A stretch of 27,290 nt of DNA from Aphelidium insulamus (taxonomy: Eukaryota; Aphelidiomycota; Aphelidea; Aphelidiaceae). Below are positions 11,201 through 21,395 of the stretch, in pieces. The position numbers and the translations under genes were made by a program. The first letter of the stretch is position 1, and the number at the start of each line of letters is the position of its first letter. Under the pieces are notes generated by a model, which was not told where the DNA came from, made no database searches, and saw nothing but the letters and a program-made list of their open reading frames with translations. The stretch lies in NCBI GenBank assembly GCA_036784855.1, contig JAZDSV010000106.1, positions 1 to 27,290 of the forward strand, read 5' to 3'.

Positions 11201-11906
11201 TCACAGTGATGCCTGCCATTGAAAGTAAGTGAATTTGAAGATGGCGTTACTGATCGCCCACGCAGGCACTTTTATGAGTCAGACGTGCACGGGTCCAGAT
11301 AGTTACTTGCATGACGACGTGCCAGCGCTGATGGTCTTGAACGAATATCTAACCACAATGGAGGGCCCGTTCTGGAAGCAAGTACGCGGCAGCGGACTAG
11401 CATATGGAGCATCGCTGCGGATCAATGTGGAAGCCGGTCAGTACCAGTGGATGTAAATGTGTCGATATGTTAACCTGGCAGGTCTGCTTTACTTTGTGAT
11501 ATATCGCAGTCCCGACTGTTTTAACGCATTTCGCGTGGTCAAAGACATTGTAGCATCTTTCCTGAGCGGCTCTTGCGCATTTGAAGACGCGTTCTTGGAA
11601 GCGGCGAGAAGTGGTATTGCGTATAGTGTCATCTCGCGGGAAGAAACACTGGCCGATGCTGCTGACGAATCGTTTTCGAATCAAGTGTTGCGCGCTGTTG
11701 GCCCCGCGGGTAACCGGGATCTGTTGCGCAAGGTCAAGTCCGTGACCGTGGCTGACTTGAACCACTGTCTCGGAAAGTACATTGCAAAGATGTTTGACCG
11801 CGAAAGCTCCCTGGGATCCATTACCGCGGCACCCGGAAAGGCTGATGACATTGAGCGAGGTTTCGAATCTCTCGGATACCGAGTGGAACGCATGCAGCTA
11901 GCCTAG
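8250..11906 (+). CDS. M16-family zinc metalloprotease, yeast YOL098C / C. elegans C05D11.1 type
   Basis: A predicted two-lobed (pitrilysin/insulysin-like) peptidase of about 1006 residues, the usual length for this subfamily. The inverted zinc motif is at residues 57-61 (HTLEH), with Glu60 as base; Glu150 in GVVYSEMQGREN is the likely third ligand. Other family blocks are QGTNAWTDVDHTCYT, LPIYLDHILYP, TEVHHITGEGEDAG, YYRPENLCVIVAGQ, EYLTDSAVALLQRE, IVLLGKPSA, SHEEVV and GSGLAYGASL. Thirteen introns close the frame: 8356-8416, 8475-8524, 8581-8625, 8774-8837, 9151-9196 (or from 9148), 9446-9498, 9753-9796, 9938-9978, 10403-10455, 10680-10727, 10816-10860, 11225-11265, 11437-11481. Four of them (second, third, ninth, tenth) begin GCACGT rather than GT. 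The start is the first ATG in frame before the conserved core. The substrate and location of this subfamily are poorly known. Confidence 0.93.
8475..8524 (+). other. GC-AG intron (donor GCACGT) in the M16 gene
   Basis: Exon end TG then GCACGT; acceptor TCTAG. Phase 2 joins ATEAMDDYG to PHTLEHLVFLG, giving the zinc motif. No GT donor in the region has phase 2. Confidence 0.8.
8581..8625 (+). other. GC-AG intron (donor GCACGT) in the M16 gene
   Basis: Exon end AAGG then GCACGT; acceptor ATCAG after a CTAAT branch-like site. Phase 1 restores EDYPYKGVLDSLANR. The GT four bases downstream gives the wrong phase. Confidence 0.85.
10403..10455 (+). other. Probable GC-AG intron (donor GCACGT) in the M16 gene
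   Basis: TTG then GCACGT; acceptor GCTAG; phase 0, giving LYLEVLL joined to DMFFHLP, as in family members. A GT donor at 10394 (GTACTT) is also in phase but would delete three conserved-looking residues, so this one is less certain. Confidence 0.65.
10680..10727 (+). other. GC-AG intron (donor GCACGT) in the M16 gene
   Basis: Exon end TG then GCACGT; acceptor CGTAG; phase 2, joining GWLYNLL to NSVLTEERLLIS. No GT donor nearby has phase 2. Confidence 0.8.
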
Positions 11907-11965
11907 CATGTGAGGAACTTCTCTGCATCAAAAACAACACAGCTGATAAAGCAAAAAAAGAGACT

Positions 11966-14691
11966 TTATGAAACAACTTCGTTCCCACTAATTGATGCAG
12001 CTGGTGACGGCAAAACTGTGGGTTTGGACACGTCCGATTCCAAGTTCAGGCGGCCGACAATAGTCTCGTAGACTCGTTTGTACAGCCACACATCGCCACG
12101 CAATCGCTTGAATTGCACGGTGAATACACCATCGAAGCTGCGGACTTTGCAGAGCTGAATCGTAAATCGGATCTCTTGTAAGCTGGAGCCGTCAGGAGAG
12201 ACGTCGCCATCGCCAAGTGTCAAATCGAAGGGCTTTTTCAGCACTAGAAATGACTTTTTGACTCGCTCTCCCAAACTGAGTGATCGCGGACGTTGTTGCC
12301 GCTCTGTAGCACTGCTGTTGCTACTACTTGTCACAGGGCGCCAGTTGCAGAGCAATGAAAAGTCTCCTACACGTTGGTAATCGATGAGGCCACCACAGAC
12401 ATCAGCTACGGCCGCCAAAAATGTATCGGCATCGTCATCTGCAGAGTTTGCGCCCGATTTAACTGGGGTAAACGTAGTCAGAGTCTCGTCTGTTCTTTTT
12501 GACTTGGACACAAGAGACGGAAGAGCATGGCCGCCAATGCTCAGGTCATGGCTTTCAGATAGCACTTGTTCGACTCTGGTCATAATAGATCCGGGGTCCT
12601 GCGTGGAAATGGTGGCTTGACTCAATGGTCCGCGGTGGGTGCGAATGCCGGATCGATCGTACAACGATCGTAATGTTCCCCATGCAGATTTGACACTGCC
12701 ACTCCGGGATACCGTGACTACACTCGAAGATGGACTCAGCTTGAGCGATCCGATGTCAGGCGGACAGTCGCCTGAGACGCTTGGCTGACTAGACAAATCG
12801 GGAGTTTGCAGCGGACTAGCAATTGTGTTGGCTACATCAAGCAATATGAGCCTAGGGTATCTTTACGTCATTGCCTCTTACCATTGGTATCAGTTTTGGA
12901 CAACAGGCCCAATATTCTTCTCCGCACAGGCGCACTATCTGCAGGTCGCAAATCGAGTACACTATTTTCGTTGATGGACTCGGTTTTTCGCGACCACAAC
13001 TTGTAATCCCTTGACGGCTGTGCGTGTGCTGACCAAGGCGCCTTCTCATTAGCTATTGATCCAAACCTGACTGGCGGCTTTACATCCAACGCCGACGTAG
13101 CCTTGCAATTCTCCTTCAACACATCTGGAGAGGTATTGGCCCGCTCTCTGTGTGAGGGCTGTGCTAGAGCGGCGCCGACATCTACACGCAGTGTGGGCAA
13201 CGTGGACTTGGCCGACCCGTCGACTGGATTTGATTCCGCGCGGGTTTCTCGGAGGCCCAGTTCCGGGATATCTTCGCCAATATTATCACCCATAGATGTC
13301 GCGGGCAGAGTAGGCGCGGGGCAGAAACCATTGATATATCGCTGCATCGAAGACATCCACGGATGTGCCGTGATATCGTGCATTGTGTAGCGGGTGGTCG
13401 GATCCGGGTCCAGGATGTGTCGGCACAAATTCCTGGCCTCTCTGGACACATGGGACGGGAACGCGAGCTCGGTGGACATTATGTAGCTGTACAACTTGTT
13501 CACGTTGCTGCTGTCGGGATTATCGGGATCGTCATCGAACGGCAGATAGCCGCACAGCATCGCGTACAAGATCACTCCGCACGACCAAATATCGGCGCAT
13601 GTTCCCACATAGCCGTCATTGAGGACCAATTCTGGTGCTGCATAGCATGGACTACCGCAAGATGTCTGCATAAGCATTTCGGCTGCGCGAGTCTCAAAAT
13701 AGTTGGCAAATCCAAAATCGGTAATCTTGATGTTGCGCGCACCGTCCAGCAGCAGATTCTCCAGCTTCAAGTCCCGATGAACGATATTTTGACGATGCAA
13801 AAAGTGCACCCCTGCGCGGATATTAGAAATAATACATTACAACATCGCGCACAGACATACCGCTGCACAGTTGGCCAAAGTACTTTTGAGCCTCGCTCTC
13901 CTTGAGGAACCGATGGGCAAGAATGTGGTCAAACAGCTCGCCGCCGGATGCATACTCCATCACAATGCCGATATACTTTTCCGATTCCAGAACGTCAAAC
14001 ACACCGACAATGTGCAGGTGCTTAACCATCTAGAAAATTATCAGCCACTGCCGCAATATGAATGACAATATAATATCGGTAACTAGCCTTCATGATGTCG
14101 ATCTCTCGCATAATCTTTTCTCGGCGCTGCCTCGAACCAAGCATGGTTTTGCGCACAAACTTGATGGCCACCTACAGCCAGAATGTAAGCCAACTGTTAC
14201 TGTACTACTGTAATAATAGTGAGAGAGAGGACAGTACGTACCTGCTTGTAGTCAATGGACGCCAGTTTAACCTTGCCAAACTCTCCCTCGCCGAGTGTCT
14301 GCAATAAACGGTACGGCCCAAAGTGCACGTGCCCACCAATGTTCTCCAGCGTGACGATGCGGGCAATGCCGGGAAGCAACGTGTGACCCATGGCCGATGG
14401 CGGCGATGAGTGCGGCGAGTGCGGCGAGTGAGGTATGACTGCACTGACAGCAGAGTGCGTGGGAGACTTGGCGCTGTGTCCCGGTGGACAGGGGGCGGTA
14501 TCCGGCAGCGGCAGCGGCACTGTCATTGTTTCCGGTGCAGGTTGTTGTATCGCGGCGGACGTGGTGACTAATGCGACGCGGGCGCTGTCCGGGTTTTCGC
14601 GCCGCTCAGCTGACCACGTACGATCGGCCGCGTCACAACAATCGCGGCTGGCGCAGATTGCTGCGATAGATGGCTGATGTGCGGAGGGCAT
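11966..14691 (-). CDS. KIN4-like Ser/Thr protein kinase with C-terminal KA1 domain
   Basis: An 832-residue protein. Residues 1-123 are a Pro/Ser-rich leader. The kinase domain spans about 124-387: glycine loop GEGEFGKV, Lys154 in VAIK, catalytic HRD with Asp248, DFG at 266-268, and the T-loop TSCGSPCYAAPE typical of LKB1-type-activated AMPK relatives. The insert FDDDPDNPDSSNVNKLYSYI resembles yeast Kin4/Frk1, spindle-position-checkpoint kinases. The C-terminus (about 725-810, with RFTIQLCKV and VQFKRLRGDVWLYKR) reads as a KA1 domain, which binds acidic lipids. Introns: 14241..14172, 14087..14030 (GC-AG), 13860..13812, 12881..12832; all phases close. The start is the first true ATG, with stop-rich AT sequence above it. 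The role in this organism is inferred from the family only. Its stop lies 59 bp from the M16 stop. Confidence 0.9.
14030..14087 (-). other. GC-AG intron (donor GCTAGT) in the kinase gene
   Basis: AAG then GCTAGT; acceptor TTCTAG before ATGG. Phase 0 joins REIDIMK to MVKHLHIVGVFD, exactly the kinase alpha-C helix to beta-4 path. The only nearby GT is out of phase. Confidence 0.85.
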
Positions 14692-15238
14692 GCTGTAATA
14701 ATGTGTGCGTATCTTGCTCTGTAAATATATATAATATTGAGTGGCGTACAAATATGTATAACACCGCCAATTTCACCGTCGTAACACTGCGTGGATCGAT
14801 GGGATTTTGGTTGCCTGTGATTGGTCAGCTGTTGTGATTACTAATTCACATCCATTTGCACATGCAAATATGCTGGCATAATGGTCATATCAGTTTGTCT
14901 CTACGGTGCAATCAAGATGCATGTACAGATAAAGTGGTGATATGAGTACGAGAAGTCTATGGGGATTCTATGCGTTCAATGCCGTATGAGCTGACTTTCT
15001 GTCTGAGATGAGCAGTTTTGAATTGCCAAGCTTAAATACTGTGTGAAGTATAATACAAGCGTCAAACTCAACTGGCACTTTCTCTGTCATACTAAAGACC
15101 TGACATTCTACTTCAAAGAGGTAACAGAAAGTTATTGACGATCCTCTATACATGTTGAATTCCAACTTGCACCACAGACATACATACATTCTCATAAGGC
15201 GCAAGGAGACTAGAGTTCCCAGAGATTATTAAATTCAC
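14692..15238. promoter_or_regulatory. Divergent promoter region, kinase and MSP-RING genes
   Basis: A head-to-head region of about 550 bp. A CCAAT box in reverse orientation (TGATTGGTC, ATTGG at 14820-14824) lies about 130 bp upstream of the kinase start. A 78-codon minus-strand frame at 14968-15204 has no recognisable features and I do not call it. Nothing else is seen. Confidence 0.45.
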
Positions 15239-16637
15239 ATGCAAGTCGAACCTCTGGACAAGCTTATATTCTTACGACCATCTCAGTCGGCGCCGCTGAC
15301 GACCTGGATACACCTTGACGCACCCAGCTCTCGAAATAGCAGTACTAGTGATAATGTGTACATCTTCAAGATCAAGACTAGTGCTTCGGCGCGGTTCAGG
15401 GTGCGGCCTGCTCATGGTGTTGTGCGAGCTGGAGCTCCCGTGTCTGTGACGAGTGCGTCGACATAGCCGCCAACATGCACCCTATTCCTGTATGGTATTC
15501 ACACTGCATACAGTCACTGTGCGGCAGAGTGATTGTGACGTGGAGCAAGACTGCTTCCTGGTGCAGTCATTCCCGGTGCCACGGGGCAATGTCGACCAAC
15601 TCAACTCGTGCTTGTCTTCAATGGAAATCGATGGCAGTGCTGCAATTGTATGGACATAGTGACTTCCACGCGGTACAATTACGGCTAACTGCAGTGTGTG
15701 TGCAGTGGAGTGCAGCCATGAAATTGTGGGACACCAAGCAACCACGAACATTGGCTGAGACACTGTTGCGTGTTGGCCCTGTGGACGATGTGGACGCGTT
15801 GGCTGCTTGTAGTAGCACAGTTACGCCAACTACAGCTGCAATGTTTACATTTGGCGCTCAGCACATCTCTCCGGAGACTCCAACTGCATTTACGTTTTGT
15901 CGCTCGCTGTCAAGTGTCTCGCTGTCAACAAGAGAGAATATACCACCGGTATCAAATACTCCCTTGGCTGCTGCATTCAAGTTCTCTACAAGGTCCCCCT
16001 GCAACGCATCTCCAGAGACGGTATCTTCTGCTACCAGTGGTACTAGCAATGGACCACACGTAAGCCGAGACTGCCAGATAGATTACCCGGTAACGCTTTG
16101 TAGATGTCTAGTACCACATCGCCCCAGCATACCTCGACCGACAGCACCAACTCAAGTGCCGCAACTGAGGCGGCATCTGCGTCAACATCCATGCAGTATT
16201 CACTACCGTACAAGCCCTTCATATTCGGCAAGCCGGCAGAATCTACTAGCAAGACCTTTGCATGTGCTGAATGTCAGACTGATGCGGAAGTCGTGGTTTA
16301 ACCGCCGGCCATTGACCTCATCCCGCTCGGCCACACCAAATACGTCTACTGCTCCATATGCCAAGAGTGCCAGCAAGACAGTTCCGAGATGTCGGTGACG
16401 CCGTGTGGCCACCTATTCTGCTTCAAGTGCATTCGGCAGTGGCTGCGCTGCAAGCCCGAATGTCCCACCTGCCGCAAGCCTGTCTATCGCCGAATATATG
16501 CGAATAATGTTCAAATATGTACCATACATAACCATGTACAAGTACAGTCACGCGGGCGGGGTGATGGACACGGCATCAGTGATACGGTGGCGGGCAGATA
16601 TTTATACGGGCGACATGAACGGCTTCGGCCGGCATGA
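15239..16637 (+). CDS. MSP-domain protein with C-terminal C3HC4 RING finger
   Basis: Residues 1 to about 105 form an MSP (VAP-like) domain: LDKLIFLRPSQ, NVYIFKIKTSASARFRVRP, HGVVRAGAPVSVTITV and DCFLVQSFPVP. The middle is Ser/Thr-rich with FxFG-like motifs (FTFGAQ, FTFCRS, FKFSTR, FIFGKP). The C-terminus has a RING finger: PCGHLFCFKCIRQWL then ECPTC. Introns 15453-15513, 15648-15705 and 16060-16103 are well supported. An in-frame TAA at 16299-16301 must be removed; the best fit is an intron 16290-16367 (or to 16373), making CAEC of TFACAECQTDAE the first RING Cys pair and a protein of about 385 residues. The alternative pair YCSIC lies after the TAA with no AG acceptor before it. The stop TGA overlaps the ATGATG of the next gene, so the 3-prime end may be misjudged. 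Likely an E3 ligase, perhaps tethered through FFAT-like partners (inference). Confidence 0.75.
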
Positions 16638-18798
16638 TGAGCACGTCCAGCAGAGACATCGCCAGCAAGGAGGACCACAAGTACAGAACAGGCAACAGGT
16701 GGATACCGCGACGCTGGCGCAAGTGCCCGGCAATCGTGTACGCGGTGTGCGTAGTGTCGGCAGCCGCGGTGTGGCTTCGCGGCCAGCTTGCCGCCGAAAC
16801 ACTGCCGGCCACACCCGCCGGCGACACTGCTGATCCACAGCACTACTACGCACAGTACCAGCGGCACAGCGTGGACAACAACTACACCGGGAAGCTGCTG
16901 TCCGGCGGCGACGACTCCTCTGGTGCGGCAATCGCCTCACAGCCACAGCATTGGCGCGGCGGCTCCGTGGTGTCATCGTCGGTGCGGCGGCCGTGCGGCG
17001 ACCACGTGCGCCGCAACGAACACTATGTCGACCGCAACTTTTGGCAGTCGGCAGTCACGGCCGAGGTGGCAAGCGCCAAACGCGCCGAGTGGCAGCAATT
17101 CATGCGCCAGCACCTGCTGCAGCCCGGCAGTGGCGGCCAAGACTACGAGACACCGGCTGGTGTCGACGGTGGTACCGGCGACTCTGAGCGCGGCATAGTC
17201 TACACTGTCACGCACTACACGCTGCAGCGGGCCCTGGTCAGTGCGCGGCTACTGCGGCACCACGGCACCCAGCTGCCCATCCAGTTCTGGTTCATGGGCG
17301 ATGAGCTGTCGGCCGCGGAGCAGCAGACGGTCCGCGATGCCGGCATCACCCCGCGCAACATATTCACGGAGCAGCAGCGTTTACGTGAGCAGCTACACGC
17401 CGACAGCCACCCACTGCACCGCTACCTGGCCGGCATGGAGATCGGGCACGCGTACGGCCACGCCCGCAACTACCACATCAAGTCGCTGGTGCTGCTGCTG
17501 GCGCCGTTCCGCCAACTGCTCTACCTGGACTCGGACAACATGCCACTGCGGGACCCCACGCCACTGTTCCGTGCGTGGCAGTACCGCCAGACGGGCGCCC
17601 TGTTCTGGCCCGACTACTGGAAACTGCCGCCGGACAACCCGATGTGGGCGGTGACGGGTCAGCCGTGTCAGGACGAGTGGGAGCAGGAGTCGGGGCAGCT
17701 GCTGCTGGACAAGCGCAAGGTGTGGCGCGCGCTGTGGATGTCTCTCCACTTCCAGCGCGACCACGAGTTCTACTTTCGCATTCTGCTTGGCGACAAGGAC
17801 ACGTTCAGGTTCGGCTGGAAGGTGACGGGGACGCCGTACCACATGGTGGAGCAGCCGGTGTCTCTGGCTGGCCGCATCCGTGACGGCAAACTCTGCGGTC
17901 ACACAATGCTGCAGCATGGTATGTAGGTTCACTCTCTCTCTCTCTCTCTCTTTAGGCTTTACACATATACATCCATATGTTACCATGCAGGACCCGACGG
18001 GGAACTAATGTTTGCGCATACGACCGTGCTGAAGGGAACGCGATCCGTGGCGCCTGGACAGACTTGGGAGGCCATTCAGTACTATCAGCGCGCGGCAGCG
18101 GTGCAGTCACCGCCCGGCAAACAGGAACACTCAGACACGGTCGAGTACTCCGTGGCGTACCCAGTGACGAACGAGTACGCGGGCGGAGTGTTTCGCACGG
18201 CCGAGCAGGGCGGCCATGGTGATCAACTGTCCGTCAATCCCTGTCTGAACCTGGGACTGGTGGAGGAGCGGGTTAAAGTGCCGCGGGAGATGGTTGCAGT
18301 GCACGGCGTGGACAGTGCAGTCGACAGCTACCGCATAGTTACCGAAGCCTGGTCCACTTATATGGACGGCAAGTTGAACTGGTTCGAACAGTTGTACTTT
18401 GACCTGGGCGGTGGGTCCATCATTATTGGAATATGGCGGACATCTGATATTTGCATCTATACATAGGCCCTGTATCGGCGGGAGAAGCGTCTTGCGGTGG
18501 CGGGCAGATTGGAAATGGCCAATGTCCACTGGCGGAAGAGTGTTGCAGCTCGTGGGGATGGTGTGGCAGTTCAGTTGATCACTGCGGTGCTGGATGTGCC
18601 GGCGGACCGTGTTTCCGCGATCGAGCACGCCCCGACCCGCAATCATCTGGCGCGGCATCATTTCAGTACTGCGGCGATGGGGTGGTGGCAGAGGGAATTT
18701 GCCGCGATGAGTCGCAATGCTGTTCACGGTATGGGTGGTGCGGTGTTGGGGAGGATTTTTGCGCCAACGCCAACTGTCTCAGCGGTCCCTGCACCTAG
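16634..18798 (+). CDS. MNN1/MNN2-type (GT71-like) mannosyltransferase fused to two CBM18 chitin-binding domains
   Basis: A predicted type II Golgi or secretory protein of 678 residues. There is a short basic cytosolic tail, a membrane anchor at about 31-48 (CPAIVYAVCVVSAAAVWL), a Ser/Gly/His-rich stem, then a glycosyltransferase domain at about 190-440. That domain has YLDSDN (D299, D301, the nucleotide-sugar/metal DxD), RDPTPLF, TGALFWPDYWKLPPDNPMW, EQESGQLLLDK, LLGDKDTFRFGWK and CGHTMLQH. Two hevein-type chitin-binding modules follow at 578-617 and 637-677, each with eight Cys and a CC-(S)-xxGWCG core. Introns 17919-17990 (with a CT-rich tract) and 18411-18466 keep the frame. The gene is markedly GC-rich, with mostly G/C third positions, unlike IFT139. 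Probable role: mannosylation of wall glycoproteins, with chitin contact through the tail (inference). Confidence 0.88.
17932..17950. repeat. (CT) microsatellite inside an intron
   Basis: A CT run ending in TTTAG inside intron 17919-17990 of the mannosyltransferase gene. It forms a polypyrimidine tract before a possible alternative acceptor at 17955. Confidence 0.85.
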
Positions 18799-18964
18799 TG
18801 TGCACACATTAAGTAGCGCCACGAATGCAGACAATATACTCATACACAATATATGTACAAAGAGGTAGCAAAAAGCTGTTTTATGACTTGACTGACCAAA
18901 TGGAATTGAAATATTCGATCTCGCGGACTCTCGACCACCAACTGTATATATACACCCTTCATCG

Positions 18965-21115
18965 TTACGCACTGTAGGCCACCCCGTTTGCAGGTTGTTG
19001 CTGCTCCTGCAGATGCTGCTCTTGTCGGTGCTCCTGCTGCATTCTGGCCTGTTTCAAGAGTTCAGTGACCTGTGAGTCGTCCAGACCCATGGTCTCGCTG
19101 CCGACAGCATTCAGTAGCGGGTCAATCATGTTGTCCGAGGAGGGCACATTGAGAACTTGTGCAAGTAGCTGATTAACTTTAGACGAGGTGTTGGCATCGG
19201 TGGTGGTCGCCGCTTGAGAGTCGGAGTCGTTCTGTCCAGATGAATCGGTTTCGCCCGAGGAGATGCCGTGTGCGCGCAAAAGTGTCCGCAGTTTGTAAAC
19301 TTCCGATGAGAGCGCTTGTTCGCGAGTGGCCTCGGGATTCGCGCCATCAATTTCCGGTCCAGACGGCGATGCCTTCAATTCGGCTGCAGCGACACGCTGA
19401 GCAAGAGAGTGAATGACCTTACGAGCTTGCGCCAGCTCCTTGGTAACGATGCGGATCTGGTTCAGTGAGTCCTGAAGTTGATTGTCCTTGACGCGTAAAT
19501 TGTTATCCAGCGATGCAATGGTGCTCTCAAACTCTATCATTCATGCATTAATAGAGCTCTGCAAATAATGTGCTGAAATTAATTGAACATTACCTCCCGC
19601 CAATTCACGACCTCTATCAATGAAACCATGGTTGTTAAATGAACTGGGACGTTCGAGTCCAAATGCAGGCAGTGCTGTGGGATCCAGTGCCGGCCCGCCG
19701 GCTCCGTGATCACCCTATTGGTAAATACAAATACAAAGCAAGCATCATGTAAACTACCTTATTACTAAATAGACTGGCTAGTTTTACGTCCTCAAGGCCA
19801 AAGTCAATCGGCCGCAGTCCAGCCCGATTAGGAATCTCGGGGTTGGCGCCGGCTTTGAGCAGCTGCTCCACCAAGCTTCTATTTCCTATTCTAGCGGCAA
19901 TGTTGAGCGCAGTGTCACCATTCTTGTCCTGCAGATCAATTACGGCGCGGATGTCCATTGAATTCTTTTGCATCATCTCTAGCAAATTGTCCAGATAGTA
20001 TCGACTGGCCTGCACGCGACCCTTAATCCCAGCAGTCAGTGCTACATGATGTATAACAGATCGTCCCTTCTTGTCGCAGATATCGATGGACGAGTGCAGC
20101 AGGATCAAGAGATCGTAGAACGTGTCATTGTCAAAATTGTTAGTGACGAGCACCGCGCGGATCAGCGCGGACTCGCCATTAAAATTGACACGTCGCGGAT
20201 CGGCGCCAAGATTCAAAAGCAGCTGCAAGACGTTGATGCGAGCCAACGCCGACGCCCAGTGCATCGAACTGTGACCCTGGTCATCAATAATCAAGTCGAT
20301 ATCCAGGTCGGGGGGAGAGTTTGGGTTGGTGATGAGGTCGGGCAGTTTGTGGTTCTCGTGGTTGAGAAAGATGGACATCAGAATAGCACGGTAGCGCTCG
20401 CTGTTGGGCGGAATCGGCCGCTGCGGTTGAGCAGGCGGCTGGATGTCTTGGCCGTGATTAAGCTGGTCTTGCATCTGCAGTTGTGCCTGCTGTTGCTGCA
20501 CAGCCATCTGCTGAAAGAATGCAAAAGTATCTGTAGCCTGCGGAGCTGGAATCTGTCCAGGCACCGACACATCACTATATGAGCGTTTGCGTCCCAGCGC
20601 GGCTATGTGGGCAAGTAAGACTGATGTTTTATGTACCTTTAAGAGAAATGTACCTGTTGCATTGTTCATCTCGGTTTCCATGCTGGCACGAGACGGACGC
20701 GAGACCGACATGCGGCGCTTCCGCGGCGTTTCTAGCGGGTCATCTGGACCAGGCACATATTCTAGTAGTGGACGGAGTAGCTCATCTACGCCATACTGGC
20801 GAGCAATTTCCAAGCCACGCTGGAATGGAATCCTAATTTGGAGGGTTAGAGCGTATTTGGCATTCACAGCAGTAATAGTTGCACGTACCATGTGCCCTGG
20901 TATTTACCGTAGCCACCTTGAACCTTTTCATGCTCGCCGACCTGTACTTCCCGTTCGAGAATCTTGGTGCGGCGCCCCTTGTCGACTCCGGCCACCTTGA
21001 GTATTTGGGTGGCATTGAGATATGAGTCAACGCGCCGGCGCATAACCGACACCTGGCGACAGTTCATTTCAAACACGGGCACGCCCGAGTAGACGGCGGC
21101 GTATACTTGTGCCAT
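18965..21115 (-). CDS. MBP1: Mbp1/Res-like cell-cycle transcription factor (APSES DNA-binding domain plus ankyrin repeats)
   Basis: A 646-residue DNA-binding subunit of an MBF/SBF-type complex that drives G1/S genes. Residues 1 to about 105 are the APSES/KilA-N domain ([52 protein letters not shown]). Basic patches PRKRR and GRKRSYSD follow, and a Gln-rich stretch. Ankyrin repeats follow ([54 protein letters not shown]). A C-terminal coiled coil and a Gln/Glu tail end the protein. Introns: 20888..20833, 20653..20603, 19757..19715, 19593..19534; all phases fit. The ATG at 21115 matches the usual APSES N-terminus. The promoter holds a TTTCGCG element, its own likely class of target site. This family is essentially fungal, which is strong evidence for the host lineage. 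Confidence 0.95.
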
Positions 21116-21295
21116 GCGTGCGTGTGTGGCTGGAGTGGGCGATGTGAGAGCGAGTGGATGGCTTGTAGAGTGAATGACGAGACAATCTACACTGATGCGC
21201 TACGGGCGAACGGTTGCGGTATCAGCGACGCTTGTGCAGCGAGCGGAGAACGTCGTGTGTGGTGGCGGTGCGTGTGTGGGCGCGCGCGGTGAGAA

Positions 21296-21302
21296 TTTCG
21301 CG
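21296..21302. promoter_or_regulatory. SCB/E2F-like element TTTCGCG upstream of MBP1
   Basis: It reads CGCGAAA on the minus strand, matching the yeast SCB consensus CNCGAAA. It lies about 180 bp upstream of the MBP1 start, a plausible autoregulatory site; the motif is short and could be chance. Confidence 0.35.
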
Positions 21303-21382
21303 AGACGGCTTGGATCGACGACGCAGCGGGGCAGAACAGCGCTGGCCACGACGAAAAGCGGTCGATCACGACGCCTCGCTCG

Positions 21383-21395
21383 CCGCTGATTGGTC
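21383..21395 (-). promoter_or_regulatory. CCAAT box, 13-mer identical to that at 7825-7837
   Basis: The same 13 bases in the same orientation relative to a minus-strand gene, about 270 bp upstream of the MBP1 start. Confidence 0.5.

Noticed and set aside
14968-15204. 78-codon minus-strand frame in the kinase/MSP-RING intergenic region
   Set aside because: No domain, and its start is not tied to any motif; it lies in a promoter region.
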